A stretch of DNA of 64,000 bases from Paragemmobacter straminiformis (GTDB taxonomy: Bacteria; Pseudomonadota; Alphaproteobacteria; Rhodobacterales; Rhodobacteraceae), in contig NZ_JACLQD010000005.1 of NCBI RefSeq assembly GCF_014243445.1, positions 248,001-312,000 of the forward strand, in the 5' to 3' direction. Both the position numbers and the translations under genes were made by a program. This document shows, one piece after another, positions 54,532 to 64,000 of the stretch. The notes under the pieces were generated by a model. That model worked only from the letters and a program-made list of their open reading frames with translations. It was not told where the DNA came from and searched no databases. Position 1 is the first letter of the stretch, and each line of letters opens with the position of its first letter.

Positions 54532-55227
54532 ATGGATACCCAGACCCTCGCGGCAGCGCAGGAGATTGATTTCTCCTTGCTGGCCCTTTTCATGAAGGCC
54601 ACCCTTACCAACAAACTCGTCCTCATGACCCTGATGGGAATGAGCTTCTGGTCGTGGTCGATCATCATCCAGCGGCACATGACCTTTCGCAAGGCGCGGG
54701 TCGAGGCGGCCGAGTTCGATCAGGCCTTCTGGTCGGGTGAACCGCTCGACGAACTGTTCGAGACCATCGCGCCCGATCCGCAAGGGGCCGCGCAGCGCAT
54801 CTTCGCGGCGGGCATGACCGAATGGCGGCGCAGTCACCGGCAGGACGGCGGGCTGATCGCGGGGGCGCAGGCGCGCATCGACCGCGCGATGGATGTCGCC
54901 ATCGCCCGCGAGGCCGAGGTCCTGAACAAGGGTCTGGCCTTTCTTGCCACCACGGGATCGACCGCGCCCTTCATCGGGCTTTTCGGGACGGTCTGGGGGA
55001 TCAAGCACAGCTTCGAGCAGATCGCCATAAGCCAGAATACCAACCTTGCCGTCGTGGCCCCCGGTATCGCCGAGGCGCTGCTTGCCACGGCCATCGGTCT
55101 GGTCGCGGCCATTCCGGCCGTCGTGGCCTACAACAAGCTCAACAGCGACAGCGAGCGCATTCTGGGCGGGTATGAATCCTTTGCCGACGAATTCGCCACG
55201 ATCCTGTCGCGCCAGCTGGACGCCTGA
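54532..55227 (+). CDS. tolQ: Tol-Pal system protein TolQ
   Basis: TolQ (231 residues) is the inner-membrane MotA/ExbB-type subunit that couples the proton-motive force to TolR and TolA. Three membrane helices: about 17-43 (ALFMKATLTNKLVLMTLMGM), 132-155 (GSTAPFIGLFGTVWGIKHSF) and 165-190 (VAPGIAEALLATAIGLVAAI), with conserved threonine and glycine residues lining the ion path. Start at 54532; upstream residues in the open frame are not typical. Confidence 0.95.
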   Translation: MDTQTLAAAQEIDFSLLALFMKATLTNKLVLMTLMGMSFWSWSIIIQRHMTFRKARVEAAEFDQAFWSGEPLDELFETIAPDPQGAAQRIFAAGMTEWRRSHRQDGGLIAGAQARIDRAMDVAIAREAEVLNKGLAFLATTGSTAPFIGLFGTVWGIKHSFEQIAISQNTNLAVVAPGIAEALLATAIGLVAAIPAVVAYNKLNSDSERILGGYESFADEFATILSRQLDA

Positions 55228-55229
55228 GC

Positions 55230-55703
55230 ATGGGAGCGGGAATCGCCAAGAAATCGGGCGGCGGCGGACGGCGCGGGCGGCGGCGTGGCGGCGCGGCCCC
55301 GATGGCCGATATCAACGTGACGCCCTTCATCGACGTGATGCTGGTCTTGCTGATCATCTTCATGGTCGCGGCCCCGATGCTGACCGTGGGCGTTCCGGTG
55401 GAACTGCCCGAGACGGCGGCCAATGCCTTGCCCACCGAACAGGAAGAGCCGCTTGCGATCACCATGACGGCGGACGGCAAGTTGCTGATCCAGAAGAACG
55501 AGATCCAGCCGGGCGACTTGATCCAGAAGCTGACGGCGATTGCCGCCGAGCGCACGTCGGACAAGATCTTCCTGCGGGCGGACGGGGCCATTCCCTATGC
55601 CAAGGTGGCCGAGGTGATGGGTGCTTTGAACAAGGGCGGGTTCAACAATATCGGGCTGGTAACCGATGCGGGTGGACCCTCGCTCGACGGCAGCGGCGGC
55701 TGA
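55230..55703 (+). CDS. tolR: Tol-Pal system protein TolR
   Basis: TolR (157 residues) is an ExbD-type protein with one N-terminal membrane helix carrying the essential aspartate in NVTPFIDVMLVLLIIFMVAA, then a periplasmic dimerisation domain (about 50-140). A Gly/Arg-rich cytoplasmic N-terminus (KKSGGGGRRGRRRGGAAP) precedes the helix. It starts two bases after tolQ stops. Confidence 0.95.
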   Translation: MGAGIAKKSGGGGRRGRRRGGAAPMADINVTPFIDVMLVLLIIFMVAAPMLTVGVPVELPETAANALPTEQEEPLAITMTADGKLLIQKNEIQPGDLIQKLTAIAAERTSDKIFLRADGAIPYAKVAEVMGALNKGGFNNIGLVTDAGGPSLDGSGG

Positions 55704-55714
55704 CGGCCTGAGAG

Positions 55715-56893
55715 ATGGGCTTGCGTGAACGCACAGGTATGAACACGGGGCAGATGGTTTCTGCGGTCGGTCACCTATGCCTGTTGCTTTGGGTGGCCAT
55801 CGGGGATTGGCTGTTCACCACCAAGGACATGCCCGAGGTGACGGTTGCCGAAGTGTCGCTGATGACCTCGAGCGAGTTCGACGCGATGATGGAAGCCTCG
55901 CCCGCGGCGGCACCGGCCGAGCCTGCGGCCCAGCCCGACGCGCCCGCCGAGCAGCCCGCCGAACCGGCGCAGCCCGCGCCGACCGAGCCGCCGCCCGTCG
56001 TCGAGGACATTCCCGCCGATGTGCCGGTTTCGGATGCGCCCCAGCCCATCGAGGCGCCCGATCCCGTCGCGCCGATCGCCGATACCGAACAGCCTGTTCC
56101 CGTGGCCCCTTCGGATGTGAAGCCGAAGCCGCGGCCCATCGACCGCGTGGCGGCGGTGCCGGTGGATGCGACCGAGGATGCGCCCGAAATCGCCGATACG
56201 GTGACGCCGAAGGCATCCGAGGATGCCGCTCCCGACGCGCCGGTGATCGAGGACCAGCCCGAGGCGGCCCCCGAGGAAGCGACGACGCAGATCGTGACCG
56301 AGGCCGTCGAGACCGAGGACAACGCGCCGCAACTGCCGAAGATGGCCTCATTGCCGCCGCGGTCGCGGCCGAAAGATCTGGTCAAGCCGGAACAGCCGCC
56401 CGAAGAACAGGTCGCCAGCGCCGAGCCCGCGCCCGAGGACACGGCCGATGCCGATGCCGCGGCGATTGCCGCCGCCGTCGCTGCGGCGGCGAGCGAGGCA
56501 CCTGCCGATGCGCCCGCCGAGCCGACGGATACGGGGGCCGCAAGTGGCCAGAGCAATGCGCCGTCCGGCCCGCCGATGACGGGGGCCGAGACAGATGCGA
56601 TGCGGGTTGCCGTGCAGGCCTGCTGGAACGTGGGGGCCCTGTCGATGGAGGCGCTGCGCACGACTGTCGTCGTGGGTGTTTCGGTCAAGCAGGATGGCAA
56701 GCCCGATTCAGCCTCGGTCAAGCTGGTGAGCAGCGATGGCGGGGACGATACGGCGGTGGGTCAGGCCTTCGAGGCCGCGCGGCGCGCGATCATCCGCTGC
56801 GGGTCCAAGGGATTTCCGCTGCCGCCCGAGAAATACGACCAGTGGAAAGAACTCGAACTGGTCTTCGATCCGAACGGGATGCGCATGAGATGA
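55715..56893 (+). CDS. tolA: Tol-Pal system protein TolA (cell envelope integrity)
   Basis: This 392-residue protein has the TolA layout: an inner-membrane anchor (about 14-33), a long Ala/Pro/Glu-rich periplasmic domain (about 60-285) and a C-terminal TonB/TolA-like domain (about 290-392; AVQACWNVGALS, then VKQDGKPDSASVKL). E. coli TolA has a helical Lys/Ala-rich central domain; here it is proline-rich and acidic, as often in alphaproteobacteria. Its identity rests on position and architecture more than on residue identity. Start at 55715; MNTGQ at 55739 is an alternative. Confidence 0.88.
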   Translation: MGLRERTGMNTGQMVSAVGHLCLLLWVAIGDWLFTTKDMPEVTVAEVSLMTSSEFDAMMEASPAAAPAEPAAQPDAPAEQPAEPAQPAPTEPPPVVEDIPADVPVSDAPQPIEAPDPVAPIADTEQPVPVAPSDVKPKPRPIDRVAAVPVDATEDAPEIADTVTPKASEDAAPDAPVIEDQPEAAPEEATTQIVTEAVETEDNAPQLPKMASLPPRSRPKDLVKPEQPPEEQVASAEPAPEDTADADAAAIAAAVAAAASEAPADAPAEPTDTGAASGQSNAPSGPPMTGAETDAMRVAVQACWNVGALSMEALRTTVVVGVSVKQDGKPDSASVKLVSSDGGDDTAVGQAFEAARRAIIRCGSKGFPLPPEKYDQWKELELVFDPNGMRMR

Positions 56894-57004
56894 TGCTTTA
56901 TTCCGCTTTTCACCGGCACGGACTTGCGCCTCGCGCGTTCGTGTTTCCACTGATGCAGCCGTTCGCGGCATGTTTGACCCATACCCGAGGAGACTGAGGC
57001 CCCG

Positions 57005-58342
57005 ATGACCCTGTTTCGCACCCTCTCCCCCGTGCTTGCGTTGGCGCTTGGATTTTTCATTGCCGATGCCGGAGCGAGCCATGCCCAGCAAGGACCGCTG
57101 CGGATCACCATCACCGATGGCGTGATCGAGCCCTTGCCCTTTGCCGCGCCGACCTTCGTGGCCGAGAACGGAAGCGCTGCCGATTATGCCGCGCAGATCA
57201 CGCAGGTGATTTCGGCCGACCTTGCGGGGACGGGGCTGTTCCGCGAAATTCCGGAATCGGCGCATATCAGCCGTGTCAGCAGTTTCGACGCGCCCGTCGC
57301 CTATGAGGACTGGAAGGCGATCAACGCGCAGGCGCTGATCACGGGCGCGGTCAGCGCCAGCGGCGACCGGATCGTGGTGAAATTCCGCCTGTTCGACATC
57401 TACAGCGGCCAGCAGATGGGCGAGGGGCTGCAATTCGCGGGCACACCCGACACGTGGCGGCGCATGGCGCACAAGGTTTCGGATGCGGTCTACAGCCGGA
57501 TCACGGGCGAAGGCCCCTATTTCGACAGCCGCGTGGTGTTCGTGTCCGAAAGCGGGCCGAAGAACCAACGGCAAAAGCGCCTTGCCGTGATGGATTATGA
57601 CGGGGCGAACGTGGCCTATCTGACCGACAGCTCGTCGATCGTGCTGGCCCCGCGCTTCTCGCCCACGGGCAACCAGATCCTGTTCACCAGCTACGAGTCC
57701 GGCTTCCCGCGCATCTATCTGATGGATACGGGCAGCATGGCGGTGCAGTCGCTGGCGCAGCAGGAAGGCACGATGACCTTTGCGCCGCGCTTCTCGCCCG
57801 ACGGGCGGACGGTGGTGTTCAGCCTTGAACGGGGCGGGAATACCGACATCTACCAGCTTGATATCGGCAGCGGGCAGACGGCGCAGCTGACCAACGCGCC
57901 CAGCATCGAAACCGCGCCCAGCTTCAGCCCCGACGGCAGCCAGATCGTGTTCGAGAGCGACCGTTCGGGCACGCAGCAGATCTATGTCATGTCGGCGGGC
58001 GGCGGCGATGCGGTGCGGATCTCCAGCGGTGCGGGGCGCTATTCGACACCCGTCTGGTCGCCGCAGGGCGATTACATCGCCTTTACCAAGCAGAACGCGG
58101 GCCGCTTCCACATCGGCGTGATGCGCTCGGACGGAAGCGAGGAGCGGTTGCTGACGGCCTCGTTCCTTGACGAGGGTCCGACCTGGGCACCCAATGGCCG
58201 CGTGATCATGTTCATGCGCGAAAGTGCCGGGGCGGGCGGACAGTCGAGCCTGTTCTCGGTCGATATTTCGGGCCGCAACCTGCGGCAGGTGACGACCGAC
58301 GGCCCTGCCTCGGACCCCGCCTGGTCGCCGCTTTTGCCCTGA
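57005..58342 (+). CDS. tolB: Tol-Pal system beta-propeller protein TolB
   Basis: TolB (445 residues) is the periplasmic beta-propeller that binds Pal. It has a signal peptide (about 1-27, ending ASHA before QQGPL), an N-terminal alpha/beta domain (about 30-160) and a six-bladed propeller with the repeating [10 protein letters not shown] / [10 protein letters not shown] / [10 protein letters not shown] / [10 protein letters not shown] blade signatures. Length and order match the family. Preceded by a 111-base gap after tolA. Confidence 0.96.
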   Translation: MTLFRTLSPVLALALGFFIADAGASHAQQGPLRITITDGVIEPLPFAAPTFVAENGSAADYAAQITQVISADLAGTGLFREIPESAHISRVSSFDAPVAYEDWKAINAQALITGAVSASGDRIVVKFRLFDIYSGQQMGEGLQFAGTPDTWRRMAHKVSDAVYSRITGEGPYFDSRVVFVSESGPKNQRQKRLAVMDYDGANVAYLTDSSSIVLAPRFSPTGNQILFTSYESGFPRIYLMDTGSMAVQSLAQQEGTMTFAPRFSPDGRTVVFSLERGGNTDIYQLDIGSGQTAQLTNAPSIETAPSFSPDGSQIVFESDRSGTQQIYVMSAGGGDAVRISSGAGRYSTPVWSPQGDYIAFTKQNAGRFHIGVMRSDGSEERLLTASFLDEGPTWAPNGRVIMFMRESAGAGGQSSLFSVDISGRNLRQVTTDGPASDPAWSPLLP

Positions 58343-58426
58343 GTGTCGCCCCCGATTCACACGGGCGCGCAAAGCTGATATAGATGGCCGCAATCGAGCC
58401 AAGAACCTTAAAAAAGGAACCCAAGA

Positions 58427-58954
58427 ATGACCCTGCTTCCGAAAGCCCTTCTTATCGTCGCAGCCCTCGGGCTGGCGGCCTGCAACAACCCTGACCGTTA
58501 CGGCGCGGGCGGTGCCGGCGATGGTGCCGGCGGCTTCGGCGCGGGCGGGATCGACCAGAACGGGTTGGGCGATCCGAACAACCCGGCGTCGATCGCCTAT
58601 TTCAACCAGTCGGTCGGTGACCGCGTGCTTTTCGCCGTCGACCAGTCGACGCTGAGCCCCGAGGGCCGCAACATCCTGATCGGTCAGGCGCAGTGGCTGA
58701 ACTCGAACCCCGGCTATGCGATCATCATCGAAGGCCACGCCGACGAGCAGGGCACCCGCGAATACAACCTTGCGCTCGGTGCGCGCCGTGCCAGCGCCGT
58801 GCAGGACTTCCTGATCAGCCAGGGCGTGCAGCCGAGCCGGATGCAGACCGTGTCCTATGGCAAGGAACGCCCGATCGAGATCTGCTCGGAAGAGGCCTGC
58901 TACGCCAAGAACCGCCGCGCCGTGACGGTGCTGTCGGCCGGCGCGGGGGTCTGA
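58427..58954 (+). CDS. pal: Peptidoglycan-associated lipoprotein Pal
   Basis: Pal (175 residues) links the outer membrane to peptidoglycan. The lipobox is GLAAC with C19; a Gly-rich spacer (about 22-48) is followed by an OmpA-type domain with IIEGHADEQGTREYNLALG and the diaminopimelate-binding aspartate and arginine, then SYGKERPIE. Located between tolB and cpoB. AAAAAGGA lies upstream of the ATG. Confidence 0.96.
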   Translation: MTLLPKALLIVAALGLAACNNPDRYGAGGAGDGAGGFGAGGIDQNGLGDPNNPASIAYFNQSVGDRVLFAVDQSTLSPEGRNILIGQAQWLNSNPGYAIIIEGHADEQGTREYNLALGARRASAVQDFLISQGVQPSRMQTVSYGKERPIEICSEEACYAKNRRAVTVLSAGAGV

Positions 58955-58958
58955 CGCC

Positions 58959-59813
58959 ATGCTTCGGCTCGGATTGATCCTTATGCTTGCGTTGATGCCT
59001 GCCGCCGTTTCGGCGCAGGACAAGGCGCAGACGCTGGCCGATATCCGGGCCGAGCTTGATCTGCTGATGGGCGATTTCAACGCGTTGAAGGCCGAACTGG
59101 TGCAATCGGGCGGCGCGGGAACGGGTGCGGGGGGCGGTGACGCCCTTCAGCGCATGGATACCATCGAAGCCGCCTTGACGCGCTTGACCGCCAAGACGGA
59201 AGAGGTGGAGCTGAAGCTGAACAAGGTGGTGTCGGATGGCACGAACCGGATCGGCGACATCGAGTTCCGCCTGTGCGAGGCGACCGAGGGATGCGACCCC
59301 GCGACCTTGCCGGAGACGCCGACACTTGGCGGCGCGGCAACCGGCGGGACCGAACCCGCGCCGGTGAGTGGCGGGACCACGCCCGCCGTCGATCCGGCAA
59401 CGGGCGGCGGGACTGCGGCTCCGGAATTGGCGCTGAACGAAAAGGCCGATTTCGACAAGGCCAACGCGCTTTACACGGCGGGCGATTTCCGCGGGGCGGC
59501 GGACCAGTTCGCCAGTTTCGCGCAGAATTACCCCGGCGGGCCGCTGACGCAGGAAGCCGCCTTCCTGCGCGGCGAGTCGCTGGCGCAGCTGGGTGACACG
59601 GCGGGATCGGCACGGTCCTACCTCGAGGCGTTTTCGGGCCAGCCCTCGGGGCCGCGCGCGGGGCAGGCGCTTTTGAAACTGGGTCAGGCGCTTGGCGCTT
59701 TGGGCCAGACGCCGGAGGCCTGCGTCACCTTGCAAGAGGTGGGCACGCGGTTCCCCGGATCGGCCGAGGCGGGAACGGCCGTGACCTCGATGCAGGGGCT
59801 TGGCTGCTCCTGA
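58959..59813 (+). CDS. cpoB: Cell division coordinator CpoB (YbgF), Tol-Pal associated
   Basis: This 284-residue periplasmic protein has a signal peptide (about 1-21, ending AVSAQ), a trimerising coiled-coil segment (about 24-90; LADIRAELDLLMGDFNALKAE, MDTIEAALTRLTAKTEEVEL), a Gly/Thr/Pro-rich linker and three C-terminal TPR repeats (about 165-284; ALYTAGDFRGAADQFASFAQ, AAFLRGESLAQLGDTAGSAR). In E. coli it couples Tol with peptidoglycan synthesis at division. It starts four bases after pal and ends at the presumed start of tilS. Confidence 0.93.
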   Translation: MLRLGLILMLALMPAAVSAQDKAQTLADIRAELDLLMGDFNALKAELVQSGGAGTGAGGGDALQRMDTIEAALTRLTAKTEEVELKLNKVVSDGTNRIGDIEFRLCEATEGCDPATLPETPTLGGAATGGTEPAPVSGGTTPAVDPATGGGTAAPELALNEKADFDKANALYTAGDFRGAADQFASFAQNYPGGPLTQEAAFLRGESLAQLGDTAGSARSYLEAFSGQPSGPRAGQALLKLGQALGALGQTPEACVTLQEVGTRFPGSAEAGTAVTSMQGLGCS

Positions 59814-59854
59814 CCGCCGATATCGAACAGCGTTTCAGGCAGGGCCTGGCGGGG

Positions 59855-61060
59855 GTGAAGCTTCCGCTGGGCCTTGCCGTTTCGGGGGGCGGGGATTCGA
59901 TGGCGCTGCTGCATCTGGCCGTGGCGGCTGCGGTGCCGGTGGCGGTGGCCACGGTCGATCACGGCCTGCGCGCCGAGGCTGCGGCAGAAGCGGAAGCGGT
60001 GGCGCGCGCCTGTGCGGGTTTGGGCGTTGCCCACAGGACGTTGCGCTGGCACTGGGACGGGCTTGGAAACCTGCAGGACCGCGCGCGGCGCGGGCGGCTG
60101 GCGCTGCTGTCGGACTGGGCGCGGGCAGAAGGGCTGGGTGCTGTCGCGCTGGGGCATACGCGGGATGATCTGGCCGAGACCTTTCTGATGCGTCTTGCGC
60201 GCGGGGCGGGGATCGACGGGCTGGCGGCGATGGCGGCGCGGCGCGAGGTGTCGGGGGTGATGTTCCTGCGCCCCTTGCTGGAGGTGTCGCGGCAAGAGTT
60301 GCGCGACTGGCTGGGCCTGCGGGGCGTTGCGTGGTTCGACGATCCGTCGAACGAGAATGACCGCTTCGCGCGGGTCAGGGCGCGGCGCATGGTGGCGGCC
60401 CTTGGCGCGCAGGGCATCGGGTCCGATGTGCTGGCCGAGACCGCGCTGCGGATGCGCGAGGCGCGCGAGGCGCTGGACGGGCAGGCCGCGGCGGTCGCGG
60501 CAGAGTGCGGCAGGATCGAGGCGGGGGATGTCATCTTCGACGCCGCGCAATTTGCCCGGTTGCCTGCCGAAATCCGGCGCCGGTTGCTGTTGGCTGCGGT
60601 GGTCTGGGTGGCCTCGGCGGAATATGGCCCAAGGGGTGCGGATATGGTCCGGCTGCGCGATGCGGTGGCGGCGGGGCGGGCGGCCACGCTGCATGGCGTG
60701 CGCGTGACGACAGCCAAGGGGCGGGTGCGCATCGGGCGCGAGGCGCGGGCGGTGGCGGGTGTCGAGACGCCCGCAAATGCGCTTTGGGACGGGCGTTGGC
60801 GGGCAAGCGGTGGCAATAACAATGATTTGACCTTGCGCGCGCTGGGCGAGACGGGCCTGCGCCAATGTTCCGGCTGGCGGGCGACGGGTCTGCCGCGCGC
60901 CACCCTTTTGGCCGCGCCTGCACTGTGGAACGGGGGCGATCTGGTGGCGGCTCCGCTGGCCGGGATGGCGGCGGGATGGCAGATCGGCTGCGTGCCGCCG
61001 CAGGGCGTTCTGGCTGCGGCAAAGGGCGCTGCCGCGTTATCTTCCGCTTTATCGCATTGA
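59855..61060 (+). CDS. tilS: tRNA(Ile)-lysidine synthase
   Basis: TilS (401 residues from this start) adds lysine to C34 of tRNA-Ile with anticodon CAU. The PP-loop SGGGDS follows the start closely (residues 10-15), then LGHTRDDLAETFLMRLARG with the conserved H and D, and the C-terminal tRNA-binding region. From the GTG at 59855 only nine residues precede the PP-loop. A CTG at 59810, overlapping the cpoB stop, would add MTADIEQRFRQGLAG, a more typical length; the true start is uncertain. Confidence 0.9.
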   Translation: MKLPLGLAVSGGGDSMALLHLAVAAAVPVAVATVDHGLRAEAAAEAEAVARACAGLGVAHRTLRWHWDGLGNLQDRARRGRLALLSDWARAEGLGAVALGHTRDDLAETFLMRLARGAGIDGLAAMAARREVSGVMFLRPLLEVSRQELRDWLGLRGVAWFDDPSNENDRFARVRARRMVAALGAQGIGSDVLAETALRMREAREALDGQAAAVAAECGRIEAGDVIFDAAQFARLPAEIRRRLLLAAVVWVASAEYGPRGADMVRLRDAVAAGRAATLHGVRVTTAKGRVRIGREARAVAGVETPANALWDGRWRASGGNNNDLTLRALGETGLRQCSGWRATGLPRATLLAAPALWNGGDLVAAPLAGMAAGWQIGCVPPQGVLAAAKGAAALSSALSH

Positions 61061-61140
61061 ACCTGTGGCCGTTATCTCTATCTTAGAACATAAGTGCCGC
61101 GCCCTTCTTTTGAGCGCGTGGCGGTTTGAGGAGACTGTTC

Positions 61141-63048
<1,908 letters not shown>

Positions 63049-63071
63049 GGCTTTGCCGGACCGCTGAAAAT

Positions 63072-63107
63072 GAAAGCCCCGAAACCCGAGACGGTTTCGG
63101 GGCTTTC
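63072..63107 (+). terminator. Terminator of ftsH
   Basis: A perfect 15-bp stem (GAAAGCCCCGAAACC and complement) with a six-base loop, 24 bases after ftsH. Confidence 0.9.
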
Positions 63108-63120
63108 GTTTGGGACGGAG

Positions 63121-63240
63121 CCTGACACGGGGCAGGAAGATGCGGGGCCGCCTGACACGGGGCCGCCTGACACGGGGCCGAGAGGCTGGGGCCGGGAGAT
63201 ATGGGGCCGGGAGATGCGGGGCCGGGAGATGCAGGCCGAG
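63121..63240. repeat. 15-bp tandem repeat, eight units
   Basis: Eight units at an exact 15-base period: four of the CCTGACACGGGGCCG type in the first half and four of the GAGATGCGGGGCCGG type in the second. The halves are related (both contain GGGGCCG). It lies between the ftsH terminator and the MOSC gene; no reading frame over it looks real. Confidence 0.88.
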
Positions 63241-63350
63241 GGGTCGGCCGCATGGCGGGGCTTGTGTGTCGCGCCGCAAGCGGCGAGGTTGGGGGCGACG
63301 GGGCTTTCCACACCGGAGGGCCGCCGCCTTGCCAATCTGCCGGAGGTTCC

Positions 63351-63950
63351 ATGCCTGCGTTGAAAGCCACCGCCTTCGTCGGCCGCATCGTCTGGCTGGG
63401 CCGTGTGCCCGACCGTGGACGGCAACTCGAGTCCGAACCCGTGCCGTCCCTGCGGGCCTCATTTGCGGGGCCCGAGGGAGAGGATCATGGCGGGCTGGTG
63501 CGGCCTTCGTGCAGTCGCGTGCTGGGGCTTTACCCGCGCGCGACCGAGATCAGGAACACGCGGCAGTTTTCGGTTCTGTCTGCCGAGGATCTGGCCGCCA
63601 TCGCCGGGCGCATGGGAATAGACCGGCTGGACCCCGCGCTGGTGGGGGCGACGATGATGATCGAGGGTATCCCCGATTTCAGCCGCATCCCGCCCTCGAG
63701 CCGCTTGCAGGCGGCGGGCGGGGCGACGCTGGTGGTGGATATGGAGAACCGCCCCTGCGTCTTGCCTGCCAAGCCGATCGAGGCGCGGCACCCCGGCCTT
63801 GGTGCGGCCTTCAAGCCCGCCGCGCAGGGCCGGCGCGGGGTGACGGCCTGGGTCGAGCGCGAGGGCATGCTGACCCTGGGCGAGGCGATCCGCCTGCATG
63901 TGCCGGACCAGCCGGTCTGGCCGCATCTGGCGCTTGCGCGGCGCGGATAG
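63351..63950 (+). CDS. MOSC-domain protein
   Basis: This 199-residue protein matches the MOSC domain (C-terminal domain of molybdenum cofactor sulfurases). It has the family's RNTRQFSVLSAEDLAAI region, DRLDPALVGATMMIEGIPDF with the metal/cofactor-binding part, SRLQAAGGATLVVDMENRPC (the conserved cysteine) and ARHPGLGAAFKPAAQGRRG near the end. Stand-alone MOSC proteins bind molybdenum cofactor or transfer sulphur; which applies here is not known. Preceded by GGAGG. Confidence 0.88.
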   Translation: MPALKATAFVGRIVWLGRVPDRGRQLESEPVPSLRASFAGPEGEDHGGLVRPSCSRVLGLYPRATEIRNTRQFSVLSAEDLAAIAGRMGIDRLDPALVGATMMIEGIPDFSRIPPSSRLQAAGGATLVVDMENRPCVLPAKPIEARHPGLGAAFKPAAQGRRGVTAWVEREGMLTLGEAIRLHVPDQPVWPHLALARRG

Positions 63951-63964
63951 CGCGGGTGCAGCCG

Positions 63965-63992
63965 CGAAGATTTTTCGTCCGAAAAATCTTCG
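63965..63992. terminator. AT-rich palindrome after the MOSC gene
   Basis: CGAAGATTTTTCG-TC-CGAAAAATCTTCG, a perfect 13-bp dyad 14 bases after the stop. Same family as the palindromes after ruvB and aroA. Confidence 0.75.
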
Positions 63993-64000
63993 TCACGGTC

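Noticed and set aside
63121-63240. CRISPR-like array
   Set aside because: Units are directly adjacent with a 15-base period and no spacers; no cas genes are in the window. The arrays at 26747 and 44973 fail for the same reason.

Overview
The window is a continuous stretch of chromosome from a high-GC alphaproteobacterium. Gene content and order point to the Rhodobacterales (Rhodobacter/Gemmobacter/Tabrizicola-like; I cannot name the species). The main evidence is fabI-fabB-fabA divergent from an Irr-type regulator, cmk-rpsA-ihfB-lapA-trpF-trpB, ruvCAB followed by ybgC-tolQRAB-pal-cpoB-tilS-ftsH, a SAM/SAH riboswitch in front of metK (a class known from Rhodobacterales), and a phosphatidylcholine synthase. 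No tRNA, rRNA, CRISPR array, prophage or transposase gene was seen.

Layout. 0-3.7 kb: an RbsA/RbsC/RbsB-type sugar ABC importer ending in a strong terminator. 3.7-5.8 kb: a LysR regulator divergent from an aldo/keto reductase. 5.9-9.6 kb: fabA-fabB-fabI (unsaturated fatty acid synthesis) divergent from irr, with a 276-bp element bounded by inverted repeats between fabA and fabB. 9.6-18.1 kb: a GST, a glycosyltransferase-like unknown, miaB, a two-gene envelope pair (OmpA-like protein and lipoprotein sharing a small domain), then phoH-ybeY-corC-lnt. 18.1-24 kb: metK under its riboswitch, queF, a VOC protein, trmB, an MBL-fold hydrolase on the opposite strand, and class II aroA. 24.5-31.8 kb: cmk, two SDR genes, rpsA, ihfB, lapA-like, trpF, trpB. 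31.8-34.5 kb: an unusual cluster of two exported proteins ending in 54 and 42 consecutive aspartates, a membrane-tethered LuxR-type regulator, and convergent truncated haemoglobin and DUF2237 genes. 34.6-45 kb: DUF2339 membrane protein, ileS, an EamA transporter, pcs, xerC-DUF484 and transaldolase. 45-50.5 kb: priA, msrA, two methyltransferases including prmA, a small membrane protein and a DUF1127 protein. 50.9-64 kb: ruvCAB, an unknown, the complete Tol-Pal operon, tilS, ftsH and a MOSC protein.

Most genes are core housekeeping, and several operons are translationally coupled by overlapping start and stop codons (corC/lnt, queF/VOC, cmk/SDR, ruvC/ruvA, DUF484/xerC). Three things stand out from this background. 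First, the poly-aspartate cluster at 31.8-33.7 kb, with a perfect dyad upstream, looks like a small self-contained exported acidic-protein system. Second, a family of about ten intergenic elements has a conserved AT-containing core (GAGGATATTTGGGC-like). Its longer members carry a second hairpin whose stem sequence differs in every copy yet stays complementary, which is visible covariation and suggests selection on an RNA or DNA structure. Third, the REPIN/MITE-like element lies inside the fabA-fabB operon. Simple 14-16 bp tandem repeats also occupy three intergenic regions (26.7, 45.0 and 63.1 kb).
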